Positions 22,489 through 30,931 of a stretch of DNA of 64,000 nucleotides are shown piece by piece. The stretch is from the NCBI RefSeq assembly GCF_900104645.1, contig NZ_FNWE01000002.1, forward strand, positions 1 through 64,000, in the 5' to 3' direction. A program made the translations under genes and the position numbers. The DNA comes from Alterileibacterium massiliense. Lineage in GTDB: Bacteria > Bacillota > Clostridia > Peptostreptococcales > Anaerovoracaceae. Each line of letters begins with the position of its first letter. Position 1 is the first letter of the stretch. The notes under the pieces were generated by a model. It was not told where the DNA came from, did not search any database, and was given only the letters and a program-made list of their open reading frames with translations.

Positions 22489-23112
22489 TTAATGAGCAAT
22501 AAGATAATCGATCATGCCTAAGGCGAACTCTTCATCTAGATTGGAGAAAGATGAATAGTCTTCTGAGGGGCGACCTTCTCCTGCCTTAAGATAGTCATCT
22601 TCGGCGCCTAAACTAATGCCGATATATCTACCGATGACTTTAATGGTTTTTTGGTCGCGCGAGATTACATCATAAGAAGCATCATTTTTAAATATATAAA
22701 GTGTGTCTTCTTCTATTTTCTGGCTATCATCATTATACTTTGCTCCTATAACGAAATATTTTAGATTATTGCTCGCAATTGCTTGCGCCACTGTTGACGA
22801 TAGTCTAGGTTTGTATGCAATAAATTTAAAATTTCCACCAGTGTCATCGGTGGTGCCTTGATAGCAGCCATAAATAGTTCCTGGCTCTGCGTCTGGGTCG
22901 TCCACGTTACTGTTGTAGATAGACTGATAAAAGAGACCATCATCATTCTCAGCAGTCTCAGGGAAAGTGAGCTTACTAGGATTATCTGGGTCGGTAGAGA
23001 TGCTAGCGTGTGAGCCGCTACCACCCGAACCACTACTGCCACCGCAAGCAGCCATGGCTAAAACTAAACTAAAACTAACCAAAAGTGCTTTCTTAAATCT
23101 ATATTCCGTCAT
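22489..23112 (-). CDS. Putative lipoprotein, unknown function
   Basis: The 207-aa product has a classical lipoprotein signal: a positive N terminus (YRFKK), a hydrophobic stretch and lipobox MAAC with the lipidated Cys at residue 23, followed by a Gly/Ser tether (GGSSGSGGSGS). The rest is an acidic globular domain without a motif I recognise. It would be anchored on the outer face of the membrane. Its terminator is just downstream and another terminator lies upstream, so it seems monocistronic. It sits in the accessory stretch with other unknown genes. Confidence 0.75.
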   Translation of the reverse strand: MTEYRFKKALLVSFSLVLAMAACGGSSGSGGSGSHASISTDPDNPSKLTFPETAENDDGLFYQSIYNSNVDDPDAEPGTIYGCYQGTTDDTGGNFKFIAYKPRLSSTVAQAIASNNLKYFVIGAKYNDDSQKIEEDTLYIFKNDASYDVISRDQKTIKVIGRYIGISLGAEDDYLKAGEGRPSEDYSSFSNLDEEFALGMIDYLIAH

Positions 23113-23165
23113 TTAAATCCGATTATGCTCTGAGAACTTATAAGGCATACTGATGATCTTAGACT

Positions 23166-23194
23166 AAATTAAAACCACCAGCTTCACTGATGGT
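23166..23194 (-). terminator. Terminator of the 23261-24123 gene pair
   Basis: On the minus strand ACCATCAG pairs with CTGGTGGT (one T-G wobble) around a TGAAG loop, followed by TTTAATTT. Confidence 0.65.
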
Positions 23195-23260
23195 TGTGAT
23201 TCATTCCAATTTGATTTTATCATCAAGCATAAAAATTTCTGATTTTTTTTAACTCCACTA

Positions 23261-23491
23261 CTACTCTATTTTTTCTATCCATGAATACGCTTTTAAGCAT
23301 GCTTCTTTTTCTTCTTGAGTTAGCAAGTTTATTAATCTTTTAACTACACCGCCTCCGAATCGATATGGATACTCATGATGATCATCTATCTGAATAGGAA
23401 AATTATAATAGTAGTCATCATCTAACGACATACTTACTTTCCTTCTAGGATCTTCTTTATCGATAGGAATTGCATCTAAAGCACCGGTCAC
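23261..23491 (-). CDS. Hypothetical protein, 76 aa
   Basis: A small acidic, Tyr-rich protein starting with GTG; its start overlaps the upstream gene's stop by four bases (GTGA). The region YYYNFPIQIDDHHEYPYRFGG and a C-terminal helical part (LLTQEEKEACLKAYSWIEKI) look like a folded small domain. The purine run before the GTG lies very close to it, so translation probably depends on coupling to the gene at 23488-24123, or the start lies further in. Not recognised. A partner or immunity-like role is conceivable from the tight pairing but is unsupported by homology. Confidence 0.55.
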   Translation of the reverse strand: MTGALDAIPIDKEDPRRKVSMSLDDDYYYNFPIQIDDHHEYPYRFGGGVVKRLINLLTQEEKEACLKAYSWIEKIE

Positions 23492-24123
23492 TCCCCCATA
23501 ACAGAAGTAAAAATGTTGCAGAATGAATTAATATACAGGGCTGGTGTATCTAAAATGCAGTCATATATTTGTTTTGTCAGGTCTTTTGAATTTGAAACAA
23601 CCAGGTATAACTTTCCATCCAATCCTAAGAAGTAATCAAAAAAACAAATTGATGAATAATCTCCAGATCCTTCTTGCCTACATAGACGCTCTATTCTCCA
23701 ACCTTTATATACAACCTCTTCTCTTTCTATAAAGGTCTCCGTTTTCGTCTCATGGTCTATATAGTTTTCCTTTTTAAAAAGTCCAACTTTCCTGACTTTT
23801 GGAACGTCTACTGTTATTGTTCTGGTTTTTTCTACATCTTTCTCAAATATAGCATCAAAATCTTTTGTTACATATCCAGCAATTATTTTACATGCATCAG
23901 CAAGCATTTTTTTATCTAAAAAAAGTTGTGATTTTGAGACTTCGCTTTCAGAAATTTCTTTATAGTATGCATGAAATACACCGCAAGAGTTTTGAACAGA
24001 TGCAGTTGTCTGTAATAATAATCTTTGCTCTTTGTTATCAATCATGTTGATATATATTTGCATGATTGTTTTGTTAAATCCTACTATATTCTCATTCGTA
24101 TTAGTAAATTCCAAATACTCCAT
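23488..24123 (-). CDS. Hypothetical protein, 211 aa
   Basis: A soluble-looking protein without signal peptide or membrane span. It has an N-terminal mixed region, a charged central segment rich in Val/Lys (VDVPKVRKVGLFKKE) near residue 110 and a C-terminal segment (FFDYFLGLDGKLYLVVSN) suggesting a beta-rich fold. I recognise no family. It is followed by the overlapping 76-aa gene and a terminator, making a two-gene unit inside an AT-rich accessory region. Start ATG 24123 is preceded by AAAGGGAAAAG. Confidence 0.6.
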   Translation of the reverse strand: MEYLEFTNTNENIVGFNKTIMQIYINMIDNKEQRLLLQTTASVQNSCGVFHAYYKEISESEVSKSQLFLDKKMLADACKIIAGYVTKDFDAIFEKDVEKTRTITVDVPKVRKVGLFKKENYIDHETKTETFIEREEVVYKGWRIERLCRQEGSGDYSSICFFDYFLGLDGKLYLVVSNSKDLTKQIYDCILDTPALYINSFCNIFTSVMGE

Positions 24124-24221
24124 ATGTTTCTTTTCCCTTTCTACATTTAAATGAGCTAAACTTTATTAGTGAATAAAATCTCAGCAATTATATACATATA
24201 TTAAAGATTGTTTTCCCTTAA

Positions 24222-24371
24222 TCAATAATATTTGCTATCATATAATTGTGACAAATATGTTAAATCCGTACTTTGTTCTTTTATTTGACCATTAACTTCT
24301 ATCGAATACATACTTCCATTCTGGCATAATTCAACTAAACCATAACTGACTGTCTTTGACTTTAAAACCAT
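24222..24371 (-). CDS. Small hypothetical protein, 49 aa
   Basis: A short frame starting ATG at 24371 encodes 49 aa of balanced composition (contains SYGLVELCQNGSMYSIEVNG and ends QLYDSKYY). AAGGTG lies 6 nt before the start. The sequence has the look of short beta-rich proteins found scattered in clostridial genomes, but I cannot name a family. It stands alone 98 bp upstream of the 211-aa gene on the same strand and could be its leader gene. Confidence 0.5.
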   Translation of the reverse strand: MVLKSKTVSYGLVELCQNGSMYSIEVNGQIKEQSTDLTYLSQLYDSKYY

Positions 24372-24831
24372 TACCTACACCTTCCCTTTCTTTTCCTTTT
24401 ATTATAATTTTTATTTTTTATTAATTGCTGTACCCTCTGTATAATGAGTGCAGTAGTTAATATACATAATAAATATTAATTTTCATGAAATATGTTGCAC
24501 CTTGAGAGGTTCCTTATTATCATCGGATTATGCTTCTTAATAATGTGTATTGGTAAGTCTATTGATTTTCAATTTCAAAAAGAAACTTTGTTATCTCTTA
24601 TGTATTATACTATTTGATTATATCAAGTAGCCTTTTTCTTGTATATTTGTCATGCTCGATAACCTTATATTTTGGTGTGTTGTTTTACATATATCCACTT
24701 ATTTCATATAACTTTAATATCCTCTTGTTCTCTCCCTAATCAACTTCCTATCATAACGTGCTTTCGTTAAATTATGCACCTTGAAATATTATTATATTCA
24801 TAAAGGTGTTACGTTGTTTCAACTTTCTTCT
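24372..24831. other. AT-rich non-coding spacer
   Basis: About 460 bp with no convincing frame on either strand. Two short similar segments around TTGCACCTTGA (near 24495) and ATGCACCTTGA (near 24775) recur, but no structured RNA or repeat family is recognised. Confidence 0.5.
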
Positions 24832-24858
24832 AGGATACATCACCCCCCCATTTTGCAA
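24832..24858 (-). promoter_or_regulatory. C7 run beside a possible divergent promoter
   Basis: On the minus strand TTGCAA (24853-24858) and TATCCT (24832-24837) enclose a 15-nt spacer that contains seven Gs (plus strand C7 at 24843-24849). Fifteen is too short for efficient promoter use; two more Gs would give 17. It would fire toward the small gene at 24222. The hexamer and the homopolymer resemble those of the plus-strand promoter 100 bp away, but the assignment is speculative. Confidence 0.35.
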
Positions 24859-24934
24859 GTTTATATTAAAAATAATCAAATAATTTGTAGATTTTAATGA
24901 TTGTTAACCAGCATAACTAATTAGCAAGAGAGCC

Positions 24935-24963
24935 TTGCAATTTTATCGGGGGGGGTCTAGAAT
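24935..24963 (+). promoter_or_regulatory. Promoter with G8 run in spacer, surface protein gene
   Basis: TTGCAA (24935-24940), a spacer of exactly 17 nt (24941-24957) and TAGAAT (24958-24963). Eight consecutive Gs (24948-24955) fill half the spacer. Transcription would start near 24970, leaving a leader of about 17 nt with AGGAGG. Slippage in the G run would alter the -35/-10 spacing, a known mechanism of phase variation. A small GCAAG/CTTGC hairpin overlaps the -35 box. Confidence 0.65.
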
Positions 24964-24986
24964 GACATCATGAGGAGGAAAATACA

Positions 24987-26428
24987 ATGAATAAATTTAC
25001 AAAACGAGCAATTGGATTATTAGTTTCTTTATCCGTTGCTATAAGTATGTGCCTAGGTGCAACCGCTATTTTTGCAGCTAACACAACCAATCCTAGTGAT
25101 AAGCTCACAACATATCAGCATACTACACCACATAAGGCTCCAGTCAATGGTCAAAATGGTAACTCAGATATGTTTTATTTTGAAATATTACCTGAGATTT
25201 TGCTAGATAATAATAATGCCATCTTCAAAAGTCCATTTGATACGCCGGGAAACTTGCGTAGCCCTATCGTATTTGGTGGTCCTGTTAAATACCCAACTGC
25301 TAAATCTGCATGGGAAAAAGTAGCCTTTAATGTTTATGATGAAAATGGAAATCTGATTGAAACCAAGACTGGTACTATTGGTGACCACGGAAGATGGGGC
25401 GGTGCTAAGTATATAGGTCCTTATAAAAAAGGTCATAATTATACAATAAGCGTCGATACATCTACACTTCCTGATGGATATTACTCATATGTTACAGCAG
25501 TAGATTCTGGGCATTTTCCACAGGATGTAACAGAAGTCAAAGATTTTAAAAATGCTAAGTATGACAAATCTTTTAAAGAAGACTATGCTTCTGTACGCTT
25601 TAATATGGATGTAGTAAGTGTGCTATATGCAAAAATGAAGATGTTGCAAAGAACCAATTTACTTTAGATGATAAAGGCAAGGCAACAGGATGGAATACAA
25701 AATACAAAAATGGTGATGATTATGTCCTTAAAACAATTGATAAGTATGGTAATTTTGTAATTCCTACAAAAGAGGAAATGGAAAAACTTGCGGATGAAGG
25801 GTATCGTCCTAATGGATTCTATTTCTACATGATAGATGATAATGGGGAGCAACAAAAGATAGGACCTCTCTATGAAAAACTACCAACTACTTTTAAACTG
25901 TTCCGCAATGGTTTCAATTATCTAAGATATTATACGGATAATGATGGTATCAACACATTAAATAAATATAAACAATCCGGAATATTCACTATGGTCTTAG
26001 ATCAGAGTGTTCCAAAAGTAACCTTTGATCGCAATTTTGATGATCCTAAATACCCAAATACTGAAGTTGGCACTTTAAATGTATATTATAAGAAGTCATT
26101 AAAGACTAATTGCGTTGGTAATTCTTGCGGTTCAAAGAGTTTACCTAAGGCTCCAACCAGAAAAGGCAAGGTATTTGCAGGCTGGAATACTAAACCAGAT
26201 GGTAGCGGTGACAAATTCACCATCAATACAAAGGTAACTGATGATGTAATAGTATACGCTCAGTGGAAAGATAAAGAAGTAAATCCTAATCCTAATACTC
26301 CAGCTGATACAAAAAATACTCCAAAAACAGGAGATAATACGCTTGATATATTATATGTATTATCTATTGCTATGGTGATGAGTACAGGTCTTTTGCTAAT
26401 TCTTAAAAAAAGGAAAAGCATTAAATAA
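24987..26428 (+). pseudogene. Frameshifted sortase-anchored surface protein
   Basis: Two frames together make one surface protein of about 480 aa. Frame one (24987-25667) has a signal peptide (residues 1 to about 31, ending AIFAA) and a beta-rich N-terminal domain; it runs out of frame near 25631-25635 (A5) and stops at 25667. The second frame, open from at least 25622, continues KNEDVAKNQFTLDDKG and runs to 26428. One more A would join them smoothly. The C-terminal part has a Listeria-Bacteroides repeat (GKVFAGWNTKPDGSGDKF, then VYAQWKD) near codon 400, a proline-rich spacer, a TPKTGD sorting signal (LPXTG variant), a hydrophobic span and a KKRKS tail. It would be covalently attached to peptidoglycan. 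AGGAGG precedes the ATG. A sequencing error, true decay or reversible slippage all remain possible. Confidence 0.8.
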
Positions 26429-26467
26429 AAAATCTACAAGGAAAATCATTTAATAACAAATCTAACT

Positions 26468-26497
26468 AGAGGGACTTATGACAGTCCCTCTTTTTTT
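26468..26497 (+). terminator. Terminator of the surface protein gene
   Basis: AGAGGGACT and AGTCCCTCT form a 9-bp stem with six-base loop, followed by seven Ts. A second hairpin AGCTGGGA/TCCCAGCT with AATTTTT follows at 26509-26534. Confidence 0.9.
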
Positions 26498-26580
26498 ATA
26501 AAAGAAAAAGCTGGGAGTTTTCCCAGCTAATTTTTATACCTTGTATAAATTTCAATTTTTTTAACATCTCAAAAAATTAA

Positions 26581-26666
26581 GTGTGCCTTGTTAGGCACGC
26601 TTTTAAATATCCTTAACGCATAAGGCTTAAAACCTTAAAACACCATATCCTTAACTAATAAGGTTT
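26581..26666. repeat. Hairpin cluster between surface gene and tRNA-Gly
   Basis: GTGTGCC/GGCACGC with flanking T tracts (26581-26605) could terminate in either direction, including tRNA-Gly on the minus strand. It is followed by two copies of ATATCCTTAAC-N-ATAAGG (26608-26625 and 26646-26663), each a CCTTA-N5-TAAGG hairpin. Confidence 0.5.
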
Positions 26667-26706
26667 TAGGCAGAATTATGTTACCACATTTTTAATTGAT
26701 TTCAAG

Positions 26707-26780
26707 TGGAGCGGGCGAAGGGAATCGAACCCTCGCTGCAAGCTTGGGAAGCTCGCGTTCTACCATTAAACTACGCCCGC
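26707..26780 (-). tRNA. tRNA-Gly (anticodon CCC)
   Basis: A 74-nt cloverleaf with encoded CCA on the minus strand: acceptor GCGGGCG/CGCCCGC, anticodon stem CGAGC/GCTTG enclosing the loop TTCCCAA, hence anticodon CCC, and T arm GGTTCGATTCC. It closely matches the usual bacterial tRNA-Gly(CCC). It stands alone, divergent from ktrB. Confidence 0.95.
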
Positions 26781-26922
26781 ATTTCTACCAAATTATGGCA
26801 CGTGGTAACTATAACAAAAATTCAGGCTAATTTCTATATTTTTCATACATTTATCATCTTTTTAATATCTTTTTTATAAATATTGTTTTATAATATGGCA
26901 ACATTAAAGTATGGAGGTAATC

Positions 26923-28257
26923 GTGGACAGTAATATCTTTAGTAAAAGATTTTCATCTTTTCGAATTATTATTTTGGGATTTATGTCCATCATATTTGTT
27001 GGAGCGTTATTACTTTCAATTCCATTATCATCAAAATCCGGTGAATGGACATCATTTCATGATGCTTTATTTACCTCTACTTCTGCTATCTGTGTTACCG
27101 GCCTTGTCGTTAAGGATACTGCATCTTATTGGTCTTTGTTCGGTCAGATTATTATACTTATTTTGATTCAGGTTGGCGGACTTGGTATTGTCACGGTAGC
27201 TGCTTTTATTGCAACCCTTTCCGGCAGAAAAATTTCACTTCTTGAGCGTAATACTTTAGTTGAAAGTTTTTCCGGCCATCAGATTGCAGGTGCCGTAAAG
27301 ATGACCTTATTTATTTTCAAGGCTGTATTCATATTTGAATTCATTGGAGCCCTAGTCATGCTTCCAACTTTTATTAAAAAGTTTGGAGCGGAGGGAATAT
27401 GGATGTCGATTTTTCATTCTGTCTCTGCTTTTTGTAATGCAGGTTTCGATATAATGGGAGAACATACGGGTAATTTTTCATCACTTATATCTTTCAGTAA
27501 CAACTTTAACATTGTTATTCCGATTGTATTTTTGATAATATTCGGCGGAATGGGTTTTCTAACCTGGGATGATATTGCAGAACATAAATTTCATCTAAAG
27601 CGATATAGCATGCAAACAAAAACTGTTCTTACAGTTACTATTATTTTGATTCTAATTCCTACGCTAATATTGTTTTTCAATGATTTTTCAGCATATGGAT
27701 TAAAGGATAGATTCTGCCTTTCTTTATTCCAAGCGGTAACTCCGAGGACCGCCGGTTTTAATACAATCGATCTTAATGCTATCACAAGTTCAGGAAGAGT
27801 ATTAATAATTATACTAATGCTTATCGGAGGTTCTCCCGGTTCTACGGCAGGCGGTATCAAAACAACAACGGTTGCGGTTCTTATAGCAAATATGATATCT
27901 GTTATTAAAAGAGAAAAATCACCACATTTGTTTGGGCGAAGAATTAATGACCATGCTGTAAAAAATGCGGCAACCTTACTTCTTATATATCTTTTTTCTT
28001 CAATAGCAGGAGCTATGGCAATAAGTATTATCGAAGGAATTCCTTTTGAAAAGTGCATCTTTGAAACTGCTTCTGCAATTGGAACGGTTGGTTTATCACT
28101 TGGGATAACGACTTCAATCGGTCTCGCTTCTCATATGATTTTGATAGCTTTGATGTTTCTCGGAAGGGTGGGCGGTCTAACATTTCTATTTGCCGCCGTA
28201 AACAGTGACGGAGTGGAAGTTTCGCAATATCCGGTTGAAAAAATTAATGTCGGTTAA
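26923..28257 (+). CDS. ktrB: Potassium uptake channel subunit KtrB (TrkH family)
   Basis: A 444-aa membrane protein of the TrkH/KtrB family with four membrane-pore-membrane repeats. Pore-lining segments are visible: TSTSAICVTGL near residue 55, SAFCNAGFD near 170, TPRTAGFNT near 285 and SAIGTVGLSLG near 385; the glycine in each forms the K+ filter. The GTG at 26923 is preferred as start because GGAGG lies five bases before it; the in-frame ATG at 26911 overlaps that ribosome site. ktrA follows after 14 bp with AAAGGAGG, so both are made together as a Na+- or H+-coupled K+ importer. Confidence 0.93.
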   Translation: MDSNIFSKRFSSFRIIILGFMSIIFVGALLLSIPLSSKSGEWTSFHDALFTSTSAICVTGLVVKDTASYWSLFGQIIILILIQVGGLGIVTVAAFIATLSGRKISLLERNTLVESFSGHQIAGAVKMTLFIFKAVFIFEFIGALVMLPTFIKKFGAEGIWMSIFHSVSAFCNAGFDIMGEHTGNFSSLISFSNNFNIVIPIVFLIIFGGMGFLTWDDIAEHKFHLKRYSMQTKTVLTVTIILILIPTLILFFNDFSAYGLKDRFCLSLFQAVTPRTAGFNTIDLNAITSSGRVLIIILMLIGGSPGSTAGGIKTTTVAVLIANMISVIKREKSPHLFGRRINDHAVKNAATLLLIYLFSSIAGAMAISIIEGIPFEKCIFETASAIGTVGLSLGITTSIGLASHMILIALMFLGRVGGLTFLFAAVNSDGVEVSQYPVEKINVG

Positions 28258-28271
28258 AGGAGGTATCTTAA

Positions 28272-28919
28272 ATGAAATCTATACTATTGATTGGAATTCA
28301 CAGCTTTGGTTCCCTACTTGCCAAGCATTTTAGCAAGCAGGGGCATGAGGTAATGGCGATTGACAGGGAAGAAAGCCGAATTAATGAAATACTTCCCTAT
28401 GTCACGGACGCACAGATTGGAGACAGCACCAACGAGAAATTTCTCAGAACACTTGGAATAAACAACTATGACATTTGCATTGTAACAATTGGGGGAGATT
28501 TTCAAAGCTCGCTCGAAACGACATCTCTTCTTAAAGAACTGGGAGGAAAGCTCGTAGTTTCGAGAGCGGACCGTGATGTTCAGACAAAGTTTCTCTTACG
28601 TAACGGTGCTGATGAGGTATTAAATCCGGAAAAACAGGTCGCTGAATGGGCGGCAATACGTTATGGTTCCAATCACATACTTGATTATATTAAGCTTGAT
28701 GATGATCATGCGATTTTTGAGGTTCCTGTACCAACGGACTGGGCAGAAAGAAGTATTGGTCAGATAGACATACGTAAAAAACATAACATAACAATCATCG
28801 CCGTTAAGGATCATGGGGAAGTTGATCTTTCAATTACACCGGAAACAATTTTGAAACCGAGTATGACTATGCTCGTATTGGGAGAAAAGAAATCTATCAA
28901 AAAATGTTTTCATATATAA
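28272..28919 (+). CDS. ktrA: Potassium uptake regulatory subunit KtrA (TrkA family)
   Basis: The 215-aa cytoplasmic protein has an RCK_N Rossmann domain (residues 1 to about 120) with a nucleotide loop GIHSFGSLLA and an acidic residue ending the second strand (MAIDREESR), then an RCK_C domain (about 135-215). It binds ATP/ADP or NAD(H) and gates KtrB. The loop reads G-I-H-S-F-G rather than the common G-x-G-R-F-G, so the second glycine is replaced by His; nucleotide preference may differ. The gene is convergent with the TrmB fusion gene, with only two bases between the stops and no obvious terminator. Confidence 0.92.
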   Translation: MKSILLIGIHSFGSLLAKHFSKQGHEVMAIDREESRINEILPYVTDAQIGDSTNEKFLRTLGINNYDICIVTIGGDFQSSLETTSLLKELGGKLVVSRADRDVQTKFLLRNGADEVLNPEKQVAEWAAIRYGSNHILDYIKLDDDHAIFEVPVPTDWAERSIGQIDIRKKHNITIIAVKDHGEVDLSITPETILKPSMTMLVLGEKKSIKKCFHI

Positions 28920-28921
28920 TA

Positions 28922-30859
28922 TCAATAATTTTCCATTGCATTCTTAATTATCAAAGGCAGCTTCTCACATTTGTCCTTAGAAATTGATGCTATCGAAACC
29001 CTGACTCCACCTTTATTAAGAGGAACAACAAACACATTATCGTCTTCAAGACTTGTGGCAAGCTCATCAGGTCTTTCGCATGGAATAGTTGCAAAAAATC
29101 CCGCTCTAAACGGAAGAATTTCAAGTCCACATTCTTTTGATGCTTTCTCAAACGCTCTTCCTCTATCCATGAGGATCTCACGGAATTTTTTTCTTTCCTC
29201 TGAAACCCTTGATAATAATTCATCATCTTTATATATCTTTTCTATAATCTTCTGCGGTGCCTTAGGTGAGTTAGACCAAGTTGCTCTAGATGAATATGTG
29301 ACTGCAAGTTCAAATTCCTTGGCAAGCTCAGCATTCCCCGCAAGGCAAATCAGTGCTGCACACCTCAATCCATAGAGTGTAAATGTCTTTGAAGCACTAT
29401 AAGCAAACAAAAGCATTATTTCTTCGTTAAGCTTTTCTAAAATTGGAAGAAAAGACCTCGCGTCATCTTCATCTCCTGCAAAATCTATGTATGCAACATC
29501 TATGAGCAGAGAAATCTTTTTATCCTCGCTACTTAACTCATTTAGCACATTTACAAGAGAATCGAAGTCTTTATCAGAAAGCGAATATCCCGTTGGATTG
29601 TTCGCAGGCGTATTTATCATTATAAGAAGCCTATCTTGGTTCCTAAGTAATTTCTTAACGCATCTTGAAAAATCAGGTATATTAAAATCTCCATTTGCAT
29701 CGAAGAGCTCAAAAACTTCCATGCTTCTTCCCTGTTCAGATAGAATGTTCTTATATGGACCCCAGTGCCAGTCGTGAGTCAAGACCTTATCGCCTATGGC
29801 TGTGTAATTTGCAACTGCATTTCTTATTGTCGAAGTACCGCCCGCTCCAGCAACAACTCCAATTTTTCTCTTTGGTTTATACTTCCCAAAGGCTGCTCTC
29901 ACAATAGATTTTTTAAATCCCTCAGTACCTGAAATTGGTGCATAGGTAGCATAATCGGCAGGACATAAGCTTCTCATAACCTCGTCCACCGAGCTCAATA
30001 TCATGGGATTTCCATCATCATCGAGCATCGTGCCTACTGTAGCATTTATTACATTCTCTTTTCCATATTTTGAAGTAGCAAGCCTTGCCCTTTCGCCAAC
30101 ACCGAATATCTTGTCCTCTTTCGGTATCACTCTTCCATTATAAGCGACCATAGACTTTTGATTCGTCATCTGATTCATATTCTCGTCACTATCTCCCATC
30201 GTGCTAAAATGTTTACCTCTCTTAACTCTCACATAGTTTATATTTTCGCCTAGCCTGCTGAATTTTATCTCATATTCTGTCTTTATATTGTTCTCACCAA
30301 GCTCGCTTCTATGTAAATCTCTTGTAAAATCCTCAATGCTTAGGTTCTCTGACAGCATTTCCCTGATGCTGAAATCGAAAAGGTCGTCATTATCCGTCTT
30401 AAAAAATAACTCTCCCTCCTCATTAAGAATCGTAAAATACTGCCTAAGTTTATCCCTATGAGTGAGCCTATGCTTTGCCGTCCTCGGCTTAGGAAGTGGA
30501 TCGCTAAAATTTAAATATATCGCATTTACCGAGGTTCTAGGGAACCATTCTCTTAAATCATTTATAAACTCAGGAATAAAGATGACATTATTTAGATTTT
30601 TCTCCTTAACTTTTTCCATAGCTCTAAGAAGAACGCTTCTATTTCCTTCAATTGCAATTAAAAGCTCATTTGGTCTATTCGTAGCAAGCGATGCTGTAAA
30701 TGTGCCCTTCCCGCAGCCGACCTCTACAGAAATTTTTTCCGCAGAAATTCTTTGCATATCTTTAGCCCATAAGTTTTTATGAGCCTTAGGATCATAGACA
30801 ATCATGTCATCATATATCTTATATTTGTTTTCTAAATCTTTAACTTTTCTCTGTCTCAA
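28922..30859 (-). CDS. trmB: TrmB tRNA (guanine-N7)-methyltransferase fused to class I/II aminotransferase
   Basis: Residues 1 to about 215 are TrmB, which methylates G46 of tRNA using SAM: it starts with the clostridial MRQRKVKDLE signature, has VEVGCGKGTF for SAM binding and NFSDPLPKPRTAKHRLTH for the substrate site. Residues about 235-645 are a fold-type I PLP enzyme with NTPANNPTGY, LIDVAYIDF and SASKTF (Schiff-base lysine), ending in an arginine-bearing VRVSIAS. No stop lies between. The TTG at 30859 is chosen because the family begins there and GGAAG precedes it; an upstream in-frame TTG at 30928 would add 23 atypical residues. It lies 72 bp after ecfT, probably in the same operon. The aminotransferase substrate is unknown. 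Confidence 0.9.
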   Translation of the reverse strand: MRQRKVKDLENKYKIYDDMIVYDPKAHKNLWAKDMQRISAEKISVEVGCGKGTFTASLATNRPNELLIAIEGNRSVLLRAMEKVKEKNLNNVIFIPEFINDLREWFPRTSVNAIYLNFSDPLPKPRTAKHRLTHRDKLRQYFTILNEEGELFFKTDNDDLFDFSIREMLSENLSIEDFTRDLHRSELGENNIKTEYEIKFSRLGENINYVRVKRGKHFSTMGDSDENMNQMTNQKSMVAYNGRVIPKEDKIFGVGERARLATSKYGKENVINATVGTMLDDDGNPMILSSVDEVMRSLCPADYATYAPISGTEGFKKSIVRAAFGKYKPKRKIGVVAGAGGTSTIRNAVANYTAIGDKVLTHDWHWGPYKNILSEQGRSMEVFELFDANGDFNIPDFSRCVKKLLRNQDRLLIMINTPANNPTGYSLSDKDFDSLVNVLNELSSEDKKISLLIDVAYIDFAGDEDDARSFLPILEKLNEEIMLLFAYSASKTFTLYGLRCAALICLAGNAELAKEFELAVTYSSRATWSNSPKAPQKIIEKIYKDDELLSRVSEERKKFREILMDRGRAFEKASKECGLEILPFRAGFFATIPCERPDELATSLEDDNVFVVPLNKGGVRVSIASISKDKCEKLPLIIKNAMENY

Positions 30860-30931
30860 ATTTCTTCCAATCTTTTGTCTGCCTCGCTTGTCTAAGCAAT
30901 AAAAACAGTTTAATTTTTTGCAAATCAATTT

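Noticed and set aside
25620-25645. Programmed -1 frameshifting in the surface protein gene
   Set aside because: The A5 run does not form an in-frame X-XXY-YYZ heptamer and I see no strong stem right after it; an indel in the A run is simpler.
25778-26428. Separate 216-aa gene
   Set aside because: Its frame is already open and protein-like for 50 codons before the first ATG, and it has no signal peptide or ribosome site; it is the C-terminal half of the frameshifted surface protein.
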